Below, piece after piece: positions 1-5,784 of a DNA stretch of 6,427 nt. The stretch is from Spirochaetales bacterium (GTDB taxonomy: Bacteria; Spirochaetota; Spirochaetia; DSM-16054; Sediminispirochaetaceae), in assembly GCA_021767325.1 (NCBI GenBank), contig JAASTM010000149.1, forward strand, positions 1 to 6,427, given 5' to 3'. The notes beneath the pieces are model-generated. The model saw only the letters and a list, made by a program, of their open reading frames with translations. It did no database searches and was not told the origin of the DNA. The position numbers and the translations under genes were made by a program. Each line of letters begins with the position of its first letter. The stretch's first letter is position 1.

Positions 1-1
1 A

Positions 2-334
2 GAGATGGTTCCCACGCCGAAGATAATCGATCAGGTAAAAAGCATCTCCCCGCATACCTTTCTGGTAGCCTTCCGGGCGCTGTATCACAAATCGGTGGAG
101 GAGTTAGCCGCCGACGGCCAGGCCCGGATGAAAAAGGCCAAGGCCGATATGATTGCGGTGAACGATGTGGGCGCGGCGGGGGCCGGGTTTGAAACCCCGA
201 CCAACGAGCTGCACCTGTTCGATAAGAACGGAAGAAGAACCCATATCGAACTGACCACCAAGTTCAGGGCTGCAGAGACGTTGATACGCAGTGTTGCGCA
301 GCAGGCCGGTCTCGGGCCGCAGCAGCCCTCATAA
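2..334 (+). CDS. coaB: Phosphopantothenate-cysteine ligase (CoaB domain), 3' end only
   Basis: The reading frame is open to the left edge, so this is the C-terminal part (about 110 residues) of a larger protein. The stretch AVNDVGAAGAGFETPTNELHLFDKNG matches in pattern the C-terminal part of CoaB, whose E. coli version reads ANDVS...GFNSDNNALHLF...DG. It is followed by a TKFRAAETLI helix in the place of the usual closing K-x-x-x-A helix. CoaB joins cysteine to 4'-phosphopantothenate using a nucleotide triphosphate, the second cytosolic step from pantothenate to coenzyme A. The catalytic N-terminal part is outside the window, so I cannot tell whether this is a bifunctional CoaBC or a stand-alone CoaB. 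The last residues (GPQQPS) and the TAA stop fall in the first copy of a 20-bp tandem repeat. The gene converges on the minus-strand gene at 415-939. Product is fairly sure; gene form is uncertain. Confidence 0.82.
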   Translation, partial: EMVPTPKIIDQVKSISPHTFLVAFRALYHKSVEELAADGQARMKKAKADMIAVNDVGAAGAGFETPTNELHLFDKNGRRTHIELTTKFRAAETLIRSVAQQAGLGPQQPS

Positions 335-400
335 GAACTCTGCAGCCCTGATAAGAACTCTGCAGCCCTGATAAGAACTCTGCAGCCCTCATAAGAACCG
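321..400. repeat. Four-copy 20-bp tandem repeat over the coaB stop codon
   Basis: Four head-to-tail 20-bp units begin at 321, 341, 361 and 381, with consensus TGCAGCCCTGATAAGAACTC. Units 2 and 3 are identical. Unit 1 differs at its first and tenth bases, and unit 4 at its tenth base and last two bases. Unit 1 holds the last codons and TAA stop of coaB. Because 20 is not a multiple of 3, the TAA triplets at 332, 352, 372 and 392 fall in all three plus-strand frames. The array fills nearly the whole 80-bp gap between the convergent coaB and cyclic-nucleotide-binding genes. I see no strong hairpin plus T-run, so it is not an obvious terminator. Confidence 0.95.
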
Positions 401-414
401 CAATAGCCCGGCGG

Positions 415-939
415 CTAGGCCTGTAAAAATTCGTCCACAATCGAGTCGACATCGTCCTGCTCGATGTCGAACTGGCGCTCAAAAGCCAGTTCCTGGTTGG
501 CCTCACGGAGTTTCTTCAGCAGGCTATATACGGTGACCATGAGGATCTTGTTACCGGTAGTCGGATACTTTTTAATGAATTGAATGAAATCGCTGCGGGT
601 GATATGCAGCAGAGCAGTCTGGGTGAGACTGTTGACATTGGCGGTGCGCTTAACCTTCATGAACATACCCGCTTCTCCGAAGACTTCGCCGCTGCCGATA
701 GTGCAGATATATACATTTTTCTTGCGGCCCTCTTCTACCGCCACTTCGACCGAACCATTGATTACCGCATAGAAGGCCTGTTCGACCTCCCCCTGCTGTA
801 CAATTCGCTCGCCCTCTTCAAACACCTGTACCTCGCACATTCGCAACAGGTCTTCCACTTCGCGCTCACTCAGGAACTTGAAGAGCAGAATATCCTTGAT
901 ACTATCGCGGTACTGATCGGTGTTGTTATCAACATACAT
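415..939 (-). CDS. Cyclic-nucleotide-binding (CAP-like effector domain) protein without DNA-binding domain
   Basis: A 174-residue protein with a single cyclic-nucleotide-binding beta-barrel domain at about residues 17-135. The visible pattern is LLFKFLSEREVEDLL, then FEEGERIVQQGEVEQAFYAVINGSVEV, then a phosphate-binding cassette FGEAGMFMKVKRTAN (87-101). Glu89 and Arg98 sit where ribose- and phosphate-contacting residues lie in cAMP/cGMP binders, with the same nine-residue spacing. After the barrel come a helix rich in Leu/Lys (KILMVTVYSLLKKLREANQELAFERQF) and an acidic tail (DIEQDDVDSIVDEFLQA). There is no helix-turn-helix, unlike Crp/Fnr, which are about 200-230 residues, so it is more likely a cytosolic sensor acting through a partner. 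The ligand is unknown. The ATG is fixed by an upstream in-frame stop and has a GAGGG about nine bases ahead. It lies 56 bp downstream of the glycosylase gene, possibly in the same transcript, and converges on coaB. Domain call is confident; role is not. Confidence 0.85.
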   Translation of the reverse strand: MYVDNNTDQYRDSIKDILLFKFLSEREVEDLLRMCEVQVFEEGERIVQQGEVEQAFYAVINGSVEVAVEEGRKKNVYICTIGSGEVFGEAGMFMKVKRTANVNSLTQTALLHITRSDFIQFIKKYPTTGNKILMVTVYSLLKKLREANQELAFERQFDIEQDDVDSIVDEFLQA

Positions 940-983
940 GAGTTCTATCCCTCGTCATCATCACTGGTTGCTAAATCGCTTGA

Positions 984-1012
984 ATTGTAGCCTATTCAAC
1001 GATTCTGCGCAA
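984..1012 (-). promoter_or_regulatory. Possible sigma-70 promoter for the cyclic-nucleotide-binding gene
   Basis: On the minus strand TTGCGC (1012-1007) and TACAAT (989-984) are separated by exactly 17 bases. The -10 matches consensus at five of six positions, but the -35 only at three. It overlaps the 3' end of the glycosylase gene and would give an mRNA leader of about 40 bases before the ATG at 939. The spacing is good, but such matches occur by chance, so this is only a candidate. Confidence 0.3.
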
Positions 1013-1865
1013 GAAACTTACACACTGTTTTTAATGGGCATTTATAACATTTTGGATTTTTTGAAGTGCAGTGTTGTTTTGCATGTTCGACAACGAGGCC
1101 GTGGAACTCGTTATACACAGTCGGGCTGGCCGGCAGCTCCCGATGGAACCTGTTCTGCACCTGGTCATAGCTCCACTTGGCTTCCCGGCCTTCCCCGGAC
1201 AGGCGCTTGAATATTCGCATGCTGTAGGCATCCACTACACAAACCGGGTGCTCATACGCGTACAGGAGAATCGAATCGGCGGTTTCCGGTCCGATGCCCC
1301 AGATTGACAGCAATTCGCTGCGGGCCGGGGCTCTTCCGGGGGCCACACTGCCTATAACACCGGTACCGCCGGCAGAACCAGCGCCGCCGGCGTCGCCAGA
1401 GCCGCCTGCCGCGCCAATCCCGTCGGCGTCGCCAGACCTGCCGGCCGCAGCGGCCCCGCCGGAAAGCATGAATTCGGCCGCATAGCGCAGCTTCTTAGTC
1501 TTCTGGTTGAAGTAGCCACTGGAGCGGATCAGTGCGGCCAGTTCCTCCGGCGGGAGTTCGAGTATGAACTCCGGTCCGAAGCCCGTGGTCCGGCGGCCGG
1601 CCGCCTCCAGCAGCTTCGCGAGACTGCTGCGGACGTTCACCCAGCTGGTGTTCTGCGTCAGAATAGCGCCGGTTACGATTTCAAAGCGCTCGGCCGGCTC
1701 TAAATCGAGCGTATAGATGCCCGGATGATACCCTTCGGCACTGTAGCCCGGCCGGCCACTGCGCTGCAGCAGCGGCCACCAGCCCTGCGGCCCGTAGTGT
1801 GCTAAAAGTTGTGTGTAGATGTCACGAGTATTGAAATTGTGGTTCGGATTTGAAGTATTGTTCAT
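996..1865 (-). CDS. Endonuclease III-family (MagIII-like) HhH-GPD DNA glycosylase with 4Fe-4S cluster and a Gly/Ala-rich insertion
   Basis: A 289-residue base-excision-repair glycosylase. The N-terminal DIYTQLLAHYGPQGWWPL and AILTQNTSWVNV (67-78) are hallmarks of the MagIII/archaeal branch of the endonuclease III family. The helix-hairpin-helix is LLSIWGIGPETADSIL (185-200), and the catalytic aspartate is Asp212 in VVDAYSMRIF. The C-terminus has Cys266, 273, 276 and 282 in C-x6-C-x2-C-x5-C spacing, the 4Fe-4S loop of endonuclease III. Glu194 occupies the position of the endonuclease III lyase lysine (Lys120 in E. coli; the 18-residue spacing to the aspartate is kept). It is therefore probably a monofunctional glycosylase, perhaps for alkylated purines, leaving an abasic site; substrate is inferred. 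Residues about 135-182 are a low-complexity insertion containing 12-residue repeats. The ATG is fixed by an in-frame TAG three codons upstream, yet no Shine-Dalgarno sequence is visible. It lies just after the ppdK terminator. Confidence 0.85.
   Translation of the reverse strand: MNNTSNPNHNFNTRDIYTQLLAHYGPQGWWPLLQRSGRPGYSAEGYHPGIYTLDLEPAERFEIVTGAILTQNTSWVNVRSSLAKLLEAAGRRTTGFGPEFILELPPEELAALIRSSGYFNQKTKKLRYAAEFMLSGGAAAAGRSGDADGIGAAGGSGDAGGAGSAGGTGVIGSVAPGRAPARSELLSIWGIGPETADSILLYAYEHPVCVVDAYSMRIFKRLSGEGREAKWSYDQVQNRFHRELPASPTVYNEFHGLVVEHAKQHCTSKNPKCYKCPLKTVCKFLAQNR
1320..1463 (-). repeat. Gly/Ala-rich low-complexity insertion with 36-bp (12-residue) repeats inside the glycosylase
   Basis: Glycosylase residues 135-182 are almost all Gly, Ala, Ser, Asp, Thr and Arg. 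Two adjacent 12-residue units, SGDADGIGAAGG and SGDAGGAGSAGG, are followed by a decayed third, TGVIGSVAPGRA. In DNA the 13-mer CGGCGTCGCCAGA (plus strand) occurs at 1388-1400 and 1424-1436, exactly 36 bp apart, consistent with in-frame duplication. It sits between the helix ending AAEFMLS and the helix-hairpin-helix, replacing the short ordered linker normally found there. The frame is intact on both sides, so it is expansion rather than frameshift. Confidence 0.85.
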
Positions 1866-1876
1866 TTTATACGGCT

Positions 1877-1909
1877 AATATAAAACAGGGGGCTTCGAAA
1901 AGCCCCCTG
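1877..1909 (-). terminator. Rho-independent terminator of ppdK
   Basis: A perfect 10-bp stem, CAGGGGGCTT (1886-1895) against AAGCCCCCTG (1900-1909), closes a four-base loop. Read on the minus strand it is followed directly by TTTTATATT (1885-1877). It lies about 50 bases past the ppdK stop. On the plus strand there is no T-run after the stem, so it acts in the minus direction. Its T-run ends only 11 bases before the ATG of the downstream glycosylase. Confidence 0.9.
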
Positions 1910-1958
1910 ATAGTTACGTGTGTGAACGCGATGAGAGAACACCGCACCTATATAATTC

Positions 1959-4634
1959 TTATTTCTTGGCCTTCTTCAGGTCTTCGGCCACCGCCTGCGC
2001 AGCCGCTAGACGGGCAATCGGTACCCGGTACGGCGAACAGGAGACGTAGTTGAGACCGTTGCGGTAGCAGAACTCGATCGACGAGGGATCGCCGCCGTGC
2101 TCACCGCAGATACCCATCTTCAGGTCGCTCTTGGTGCTGCGGCCCTTCTCCACTGCCATGGTTACCAACTGGCCGACGCCGGTCTGGTCCAGGCTCTGGA
2201 AGGGGTCGTACGGCAGAATATTCTGGTCGAGGTACTCGCCGATGAAACTGCCGATGTCGTCCCGGCTGTAGCCGAGGGTCATCTGGGTCAGGTCGTTGGT
2301 ACCGAAGGAGAAGAAATCGGCATCCTCGGCAATCTCGTTGGCAGTCAATGCTGCCCGCGGAATCTCGATCATGGTGCCGATCTTGTACTCGAGCTTGCTG
2401 TTGTGCTTCTTGAGCACGTCCTGCACCACCTTCTCGGCGTTCTCGCGCAGCACCTTCAGCTCGTTCTTGGTTCCGACCAGCGGAATCATGATCTCGGGAA
2501 TTACCTTTACGCCCTCGCTGTCTACCTCACAGGCGGCTTCCATAATCGCCTCTACCTGCATATCGTAGATCTCGGGATAGGTGATACCGAGACGGCAACC
2601 GCGGTGACCGAGCATCGGGTTCATCTCTTTCAGGTCTTCGGCCATCTGCTTGATTGACTCGGGCTTCAGGCCGACCTTCTGGGCCAGCTCCTTGATGTCC
2701 TCGTCGGTTTTGGGGACGAACTCGTGGAGCGGCGGGTCGAGCAGACGAACCGTTACCGGGTAGCCGTCCATCGCCTTGAAGATACCGACAAAGTCTTTCT
2801 TCTGCAGGGGCAACAGCTTGTCCAGGGCCTTCTGACGGGCCGCTTTACTCTCGGCCACGATCATCTCCTGGAAAATCTCCAGTTTGCCCTCGTCGAAGAA
2901 CATGTGCTCGGTGCGGCACAGTCCGATACCTTCGGCGCCGAAGTGACGGGCCTGCTTGGCGTCTCCCGGAGTATCGGCGTTGGTGCGTACACCCATGCCC
3001 TTCTCTTTGACGCCCTTGCGGTCGGCCTTCTTGCGCACGTCGTCGGCCCAGGCGAGAAACTTGGACAGGTCGTCGGTAATCTGCGGGTCTACCAGGTCGA
3101 TCTGACCTTCGTAGACTTCACCGTCGGTACCGTCGATAGTCATCCAGTCGCCCTCTTTGTACTCTTTGCCTTCGATGGTCAGGGTTCCCGCTTTTACTAC
3201 CGCTGCCTTACAGCCGGCTACACAGGGTTTACCCATACCCCGGGCAACAACCGCCGCGTGGCTGGTCATACCGCCGGTGGAGGTGAGAATACCCTCTGCG
3301 GCGTGCATACCACCGATATCCTCGGGAGAGGTCTCCTTACGGACCAGCAGTACTTTCTTGCCCTTTTTCACCCACTCTTCAGCCTCATCGGCGGTAAAGA
3401 CGATTTGGCCGGTGGCGGCACCGGGGGATGCATTCAGCCCCTTGGCCAGTACGTTCAGGTCGCCCTTCTTGGAGGGTTCGATGCGGGGGTGGAAGAGCTG
3501 GTCGAGCTGTTGCGGGGTAACCCGTCCGACGGACTCTTCCTCGCTGATCATGCCCTCTTCGACCATGTCCACCGCTACCTTGATGGCGGCCGCGCCGGTG
3601 CGCTTACCGTTACGGGTCTGCAGCAGGTACAGGTCGCCCTGCTGAATGGTAAACTCGATGTCCTGCATGTCGCGGTAATGCTGCTCGAGGCGATCCTTGA
3701 TTTTGAACAGTTCTTGGTAGATCTCCGGATTTATTTCTTTTAGATATGAAAGGTTTTTAGGAGTTCTGATTCCGGCAACTACATCCTCACCCTGCGCATT
3801 CTCCAGGAACTCACCGAAGAAGACCTTCTCTCCGGTTGAAGGATCGCGGGTAAAGGCAACACCGGTACCGGAGTTCTCGCCGAAGTTACCAAAGACCATC
3901 GACTGCACGTTCACTGCTGTTCCCAGCAGGCCGGTAATCTCGTTGATCTTGCGGTATTTGATGGCCTTTTCATTCATCCAGCTGCCGAGGACCGCATTGA
4001 TGGATTTGTACATCTGGTCTTTCGGATCCTGGGGAAAATCTTCGCCCATCTGTTCCTTGTAGACCCGTTTGTACACCTCGACCAGCTTCTTCAGGTCGGA
4101 TGCGTCCAGATCGGTGTCCAGTTCAACACCCTTGGCCTCCTTGGCCTTCTCGAGCTCGCCTTCGAAGAGCTGGAGATCCAGCCCCATGGCTACATCGGAG
4201 AACATCTGGATAAACCGGCGGTAGGCATCCCAACCGAAGCGTTCGTTGCCGGTCTTTTTTGCCAGCCCTTCAACCGCTTTATCGTTGATACCGAGGTTGA
4301 GAATGGTGTCCATCATACCGGGCATGGAGATGGCGGCACCGGAGCGTACCGATACCAGCAGGGGATCATCGTGATCACCCAGCTTCTTGCCCATCATTTT
4401 CTCCAGCTTTTCCAGATTTTCATCGATCTCTGCTTCGAGACCTTCGGGGTACTGCTGATTCTTTTCATAATAAATTTTACACACTTCAGCCGAAATGGTG
4501 AAACCCGGCGGTACCGGAACTCCAAGGTTGGTCATCTCAGCAAGGTTGGCGCCCTTACCGCCGAGGAACTCCTTCATCCCGGAGTTGCCTTCGGCTTTAC
4601 CTCCGCCAAAAAAATACACTAATTTCTTTCCCAT
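1959..4634 (-). CDS. ppdK: Pyruvate, phosphate dikinase
   Basis: An 891-residue cytosolic enzyme, the usual length for the family. It interconverts ATP + pyruvate + phosphate and AMP + phosphoenolpyruvate + pyrophosphate, serving glycolysis or gluconeogenesis according to energy state. Domains in order: the N-terminal ATP-grasp region (about 1-350) with LGGKGANLAEMT, SVRSGAAISMPGM and the ATP-site segment with Glu327, Gln339 and Arg341. Next is the swivelling phosphohistidine domain (about 395-515) with STGGMTSHAAVVARGMG, where His459 carries the phosphate and Thr457 is the residue that regulatory kinases modify in plants. Last is the C-terminal TIM barrel (about 535-885) with GLCRTEHMF, GHRGCRLG, FFSFGTNDLTQMTLG and MGICGEHGGDP, including the catalytic Cys843. 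All key residues I can place are present. The ATG has GGAGGT 11 bases upstream. It is bounded by a terminator on each side and so is probably monocistronic. A patch near residues 288-306 has AT-rich codons unlike the rest. Confidence 0.98.
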   Translation of the reverse strand: MGKKLVYFFGGGKAEGNSGMKEFLGGKGANLAEMTNLGVPVPPGFTISAEVCKIYYEKNQQYPEGLEAEIDENLEKLEKMMGKKLGDHDDPLLVSVRSGAAISMPGMMDTILNLGINDKAVEGLAKKTGNERFGWDAYRRFIQMFSDVAMGLDLQLFEGELEKAKEAKGVELDTDLDASDLKKLVEVYKRVYKEQMGEDFPQDPKDQMYKSINAVLGSWMNEKAIKYRKINEITGLLGTAVNVQSMVFGNFGENSGTGVAFTRDPSTGEKVFFGEFLENAQGEDVVAGIRTPKNLSYLKEINPEIYQELFKIKDRLEQHYRDMQDIEFTIQQGDLYLLQTRNGKRTGAAAIKVAVDMVEEGMISEEESVGRVTPQQLDQLFHPRIEPSKKGDLNVLAKGLNASPGAATGQIVFTADEAEEWVKKGKKVLLVRKETSPEDIGGMHAAEGILTSTGGMTSHAAVVARGMGKPCVAGCKAAVVKAGTLTIEGKEYKEGDWMTIDGTDGEVYEGQIDLVDPQITDDLSKFLAWADDVRKKADRKGVKEKGMGVRTNADTPGDAKQARHFGAEGIGLCRTEHMFFDEGKLEIFQEMIVAESKAARQKALDKLLPLQKKDFVGIFKAMDGYPVTVRLLDPPLHEFVPKTDEDIKELAQKVGLKPESIKQMAEDLKEMNPMLGHRGCRLGITYPEIYDMQVEAIMEAACEVDSEGVKVIPEIMIPLVGTKNELKVLRENAEKVVQDVLKKHNSKLEYKIGTMIEIPRAALTANEIAEDADFFSFGTNDLTQMTLGYSRDDIGSFIGEYLDQNILPYDPFQSLDQTGVGQLVTMAVEKGRSTKSDLKMGICGEHGGDPSSIEFCYRNGLNYVSCSPYRVPIARLAAAQAVAEDLKKAKK

Positions 4635-4691
4635 AGAAACTTATAACCTCCATATCTTTGGGTATTTACAAATTTTATATCTCTAACCAAG

Positions 4692-4720
4692 ATGGTAAGA
4701 TAATTACCTGTTGATGTCAA
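4692..4720 (-). promoter_or_regulatory. Probable sigma-70 promoter of ppdK
   Basis: On the minus strand a perfect TTGACA (4720-4715) is followed after 17 bases by TACCAT (4697-4692), which matches the -10 consensus at four of six positions. It lies between the sigma-gene terminator and ppdK, and would give a leader of about 50 bases. The -35 is part of a small perfect dyad, TTGA-N2-TCAA (4711-4720), which could be an operator half or coincidence. Confidence 0.55.
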
Positions 4721-4727
4721 TAAACAC

Positions 4728-4757
4728 AAAAAAAGAGGGTGCCGTTACGACACCCCC
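4728..4757 (-). terminator. Rho-independent terminator of the sigma-factor gene
   Basis: Read on the minus strand, GGGTGTCG pairs with CGGCACCC around a TAA loop (4755-4737), with one G-T wobble, and can extend by two more pairs to 4757-4735. A run of seven T (4734-4728) follows. It begins about 16 bases after the sigma-gene stop and separates that gene from the ppdK promoter. Confidence 0.92.
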
Positions 4758-4772
4758 GGGGATACACTCATA

Positions 4773-5654
4773 CTATGCGGTGTACGACTCCAAGTGCATG
4801 CTGCGGGAAGGATGCTGAAGCCGCTTGATGGCTTTCTTTTCGATCTGGCGGATACGCTCCTTGGTCAGGTTGTATTTATCGCCGATGTCCTTCAGAGACA
4901 GTGGAGTTCGACCGTTCAGACCGTAGCGGTACTGAATGATCTCGGCCTCTTTCTCGCTCAGAGTCTTGAGAACCTTGTTGATATCATCTCGCAGAGAGTT
5001 ATCCATTGCTACATCTTCAGGTGCCCGATAATCTCTGTCCTCGATAAAATCACCGAGCTGACTGGCGCCCTTATCGGCATACACCGGGGTCTCCAACGAA
5101 ACCAGATCCTGGGAGATATTGATGAGGTTGGCAACATGATCCTTGTCCATCATGGTCGCATCGGCAATTTCATCTATCTCCGGCTCTTCGGCTTTCCCGA
5201 CCTGCAGCTCCTTGCGGGCCTTGTCGATCTGCACCAGTTCGTTGGCCCGGTTGAGGGGCAGTCGGATCATACGGGCCTTCTCACTGATAGCCTTCAGAAT
5301 GGCCTGACGTATCCACCAGACTGCGTAAGAAATAAAGTGGTAGCCTTTCTCGACATCGAAGCGCTCGATGGCGTTCATCAGACCGATATTGCCTTCGTTG
5401 ATCAGGTCGGCCAGGGGCAGCCCCTGATTCTGGTACTTCTTGGCCACATTTACCACAAACCGCAGGTTTGCATTCACCAGCTTCTCTTTGGCAGCCTTAT
5501 CGCCCTGGGCGGCCAGCCGCGCGTAATGATTCTCCTCTTCGCGGGATAGAAGAGGTATCTTGTTAATCTCTTTCAGATAGAGAGATATAATGTTTTCATC
5601 ATCAAAGGAAGTGGATGCTGTTGTAACTCTTTTATTCTTAGTCTTCGTTTCCAT
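4773..5654 (-). CDS. Sigma-70-family RNA polymerase sigma factor (short RpoD-like, group 2 type)
   Basis: A 293-residue sigma factor with regions 1.2 through 4.2 but no region 1.1 and no long non-conserved insert, unlike the roughly 600-residue RpoD of many bacteria. Region 1.2 begins near DDENIISLYLKEI (18-30). Region 2.1-2.2 has NLRFVVNVAKKYQNQGLPLADLINEGNIGLMNAIERFD (63-100). Region 2.3-2.4 is YHFISYAVWWIRQAILKAI (105-123), for melting and -10 contact. Region 3 covers about 134-215, and region 4.2 has the helix-turn-helix LSLKDIGDKYNLTKERIRQIEKKAIKRL (252-279), for the -35. At the position of E. coli sigma-70 Thr440 there is Leu120, while the Gln437 equivalent is kept. The ATG has AGGAGG five to six bases upstream. 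A near-perfect sigma-54 promoter lies directly ahead, which suggests an alternative, RpoN-controlled factor rather than the housekeeping one. Short primary sigma factors of this build exist in Bacteroidetes, so rank within the cell is inference. Confidence 0.93.
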   Translation of the reverse strand: METKTKNKRVTTASTSFDDENIISLYLKEINKIPLLSREEENHYARLAAQGDKAAKEKLVNANLRFVVNVAKKYQNQGLPLADLINEGNIGLMNAIERFDVEKGYHFISYAVWWIRQAILKAISEKARMIRLPLNRANELVQIDKARKELQVGKAEEPEIDEIADATMMDKDHVANLINISQDLVSLETPVYADKGASQLGDFIEDRDYRAPEDVAMDNSLRDDINKVLKTLSEKEAEIIQYRYGLNGRTPLSLKDIGDKYNLTKERIRQIEKKAIKRLQHPSRSMHLESYTA

Positions 5655-5676
5655 ACTTGCCTCCTACTATCTATTG

Positions 5677-5693
5677 ATGCAAGAAGCGTGCCA
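5677..5693 (-). promoter_or_regulatory. Sigma-54 (RpoN) -24/-12 promoter for the sigma-factor gene
   Basis: The minus strand reads TGGCACGCTTCTTGCAT (5693-5677). This fits the RpoN consensus TGGCACG-N4-TTGC(A/T) at every defined position, with exactly ten bases between the invariant GG (5692-5691) and GC (5680-5679). Transcription would start near 5667-5668, giving a leader of about 13 bases that begins just before AGGAGG (5665-5660) and the ATG at 5654. Expression would need RpoN and an ATP-dependent enhancer-binding activator, neither of which is encoded here. Confidence 0.82.
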
Positions 5694-5707
5694 TTTAACG
5701 AAGACCA

Positions 5708-5737
5708 ATAATAATTTTTTATTTTATTATGTTACAA
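5708..5737 (-). promoter_or_regulatory. Weak candidate sigma-70 promoter upstream of the sigma-factor gene
   Basis: On the minus strand TTGTAA (5737-5732) and TATTAT (5713-5708) are separated by 18 bases. The -10 matches at five of six positions and the -35 at four. It lies in a very AT-rich stretch (about 5706-5730), where such matches arise easily. The same stretch could instead act as a bend between activator sites and the sigma-54 promoter. Confidence 0.25.
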
Positions 5738-5754
5738 TGATTTACACTTTCTTT

Positions 5755-5770
5755 AGTTGTTTAATCAACT
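5755..5770. promoter_or_regulatory. Dyad AGTTG-N6-CAACT upstream of the sigma-54 promoter
   Basis: The 16-bp sequence AGTTGTTTAATCAACT is palindromic at seven of eight pairs. It lies at about -88 to -103 from the predicted sigma-54 start and has no following T-run on the minus strand. It may be a regulator-binding site; no known motif is claimed. Confidence 0.4.
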
Positions 5771-5784
5771 TTATTCATTTGTGT

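Noticed and set aside
321..400. Possible CRISPR array
   Set aside because: The units are contiguous 20-bp tandem copies with no unique spacers.
404..417. Short hairpin TAGCC-CGGC-GGCTA between the convergent genes
   Set aside because: The stem is only five pairs and no T-run follows on either strand, so it is not supported as a terminator.
264..506. Minus-strand open frame running through the 20-bp repeats
   Set aside because: It overlaps both coaB and the cyclic-nucleotide-binding gene and takes its sequence from the repeats; no ribosome site or family match.
580..990. Plus-strand open frame opposite the cyclic-nucleotide-binding gene
   Set aside because: Antisense to a clear domain with conserved cassette residues; no evidence of its own.
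1294..1485. Proline-rich plus-strand open frame of 63 codons
   Set aside because: It is the reverse complement of the Gly/Ala-rich repeat insertion in the glycosylase.
2097..2657. Plus-strand open frame of 186 codons opposite ppdK
   Set aside because: Antisense shadow of the ppdK C-terminal barrel; its composition reflects the reverse complement of ppdK codons.
2724..3743. Long plus-strand open frame of 339 codons opposite ppdK
   Set aside because: It is antisense to a fully conserved ppdK, has no recognisable domain or ribosome site, and such frames are expected opposite genes with this codon bias.
4794..5549. Plus-strand open frame of 251 codons opposite the sigma gene
   Set aside because: The opposite strand encodes an intact sigma factor with all regions; this frame shows no family motif.
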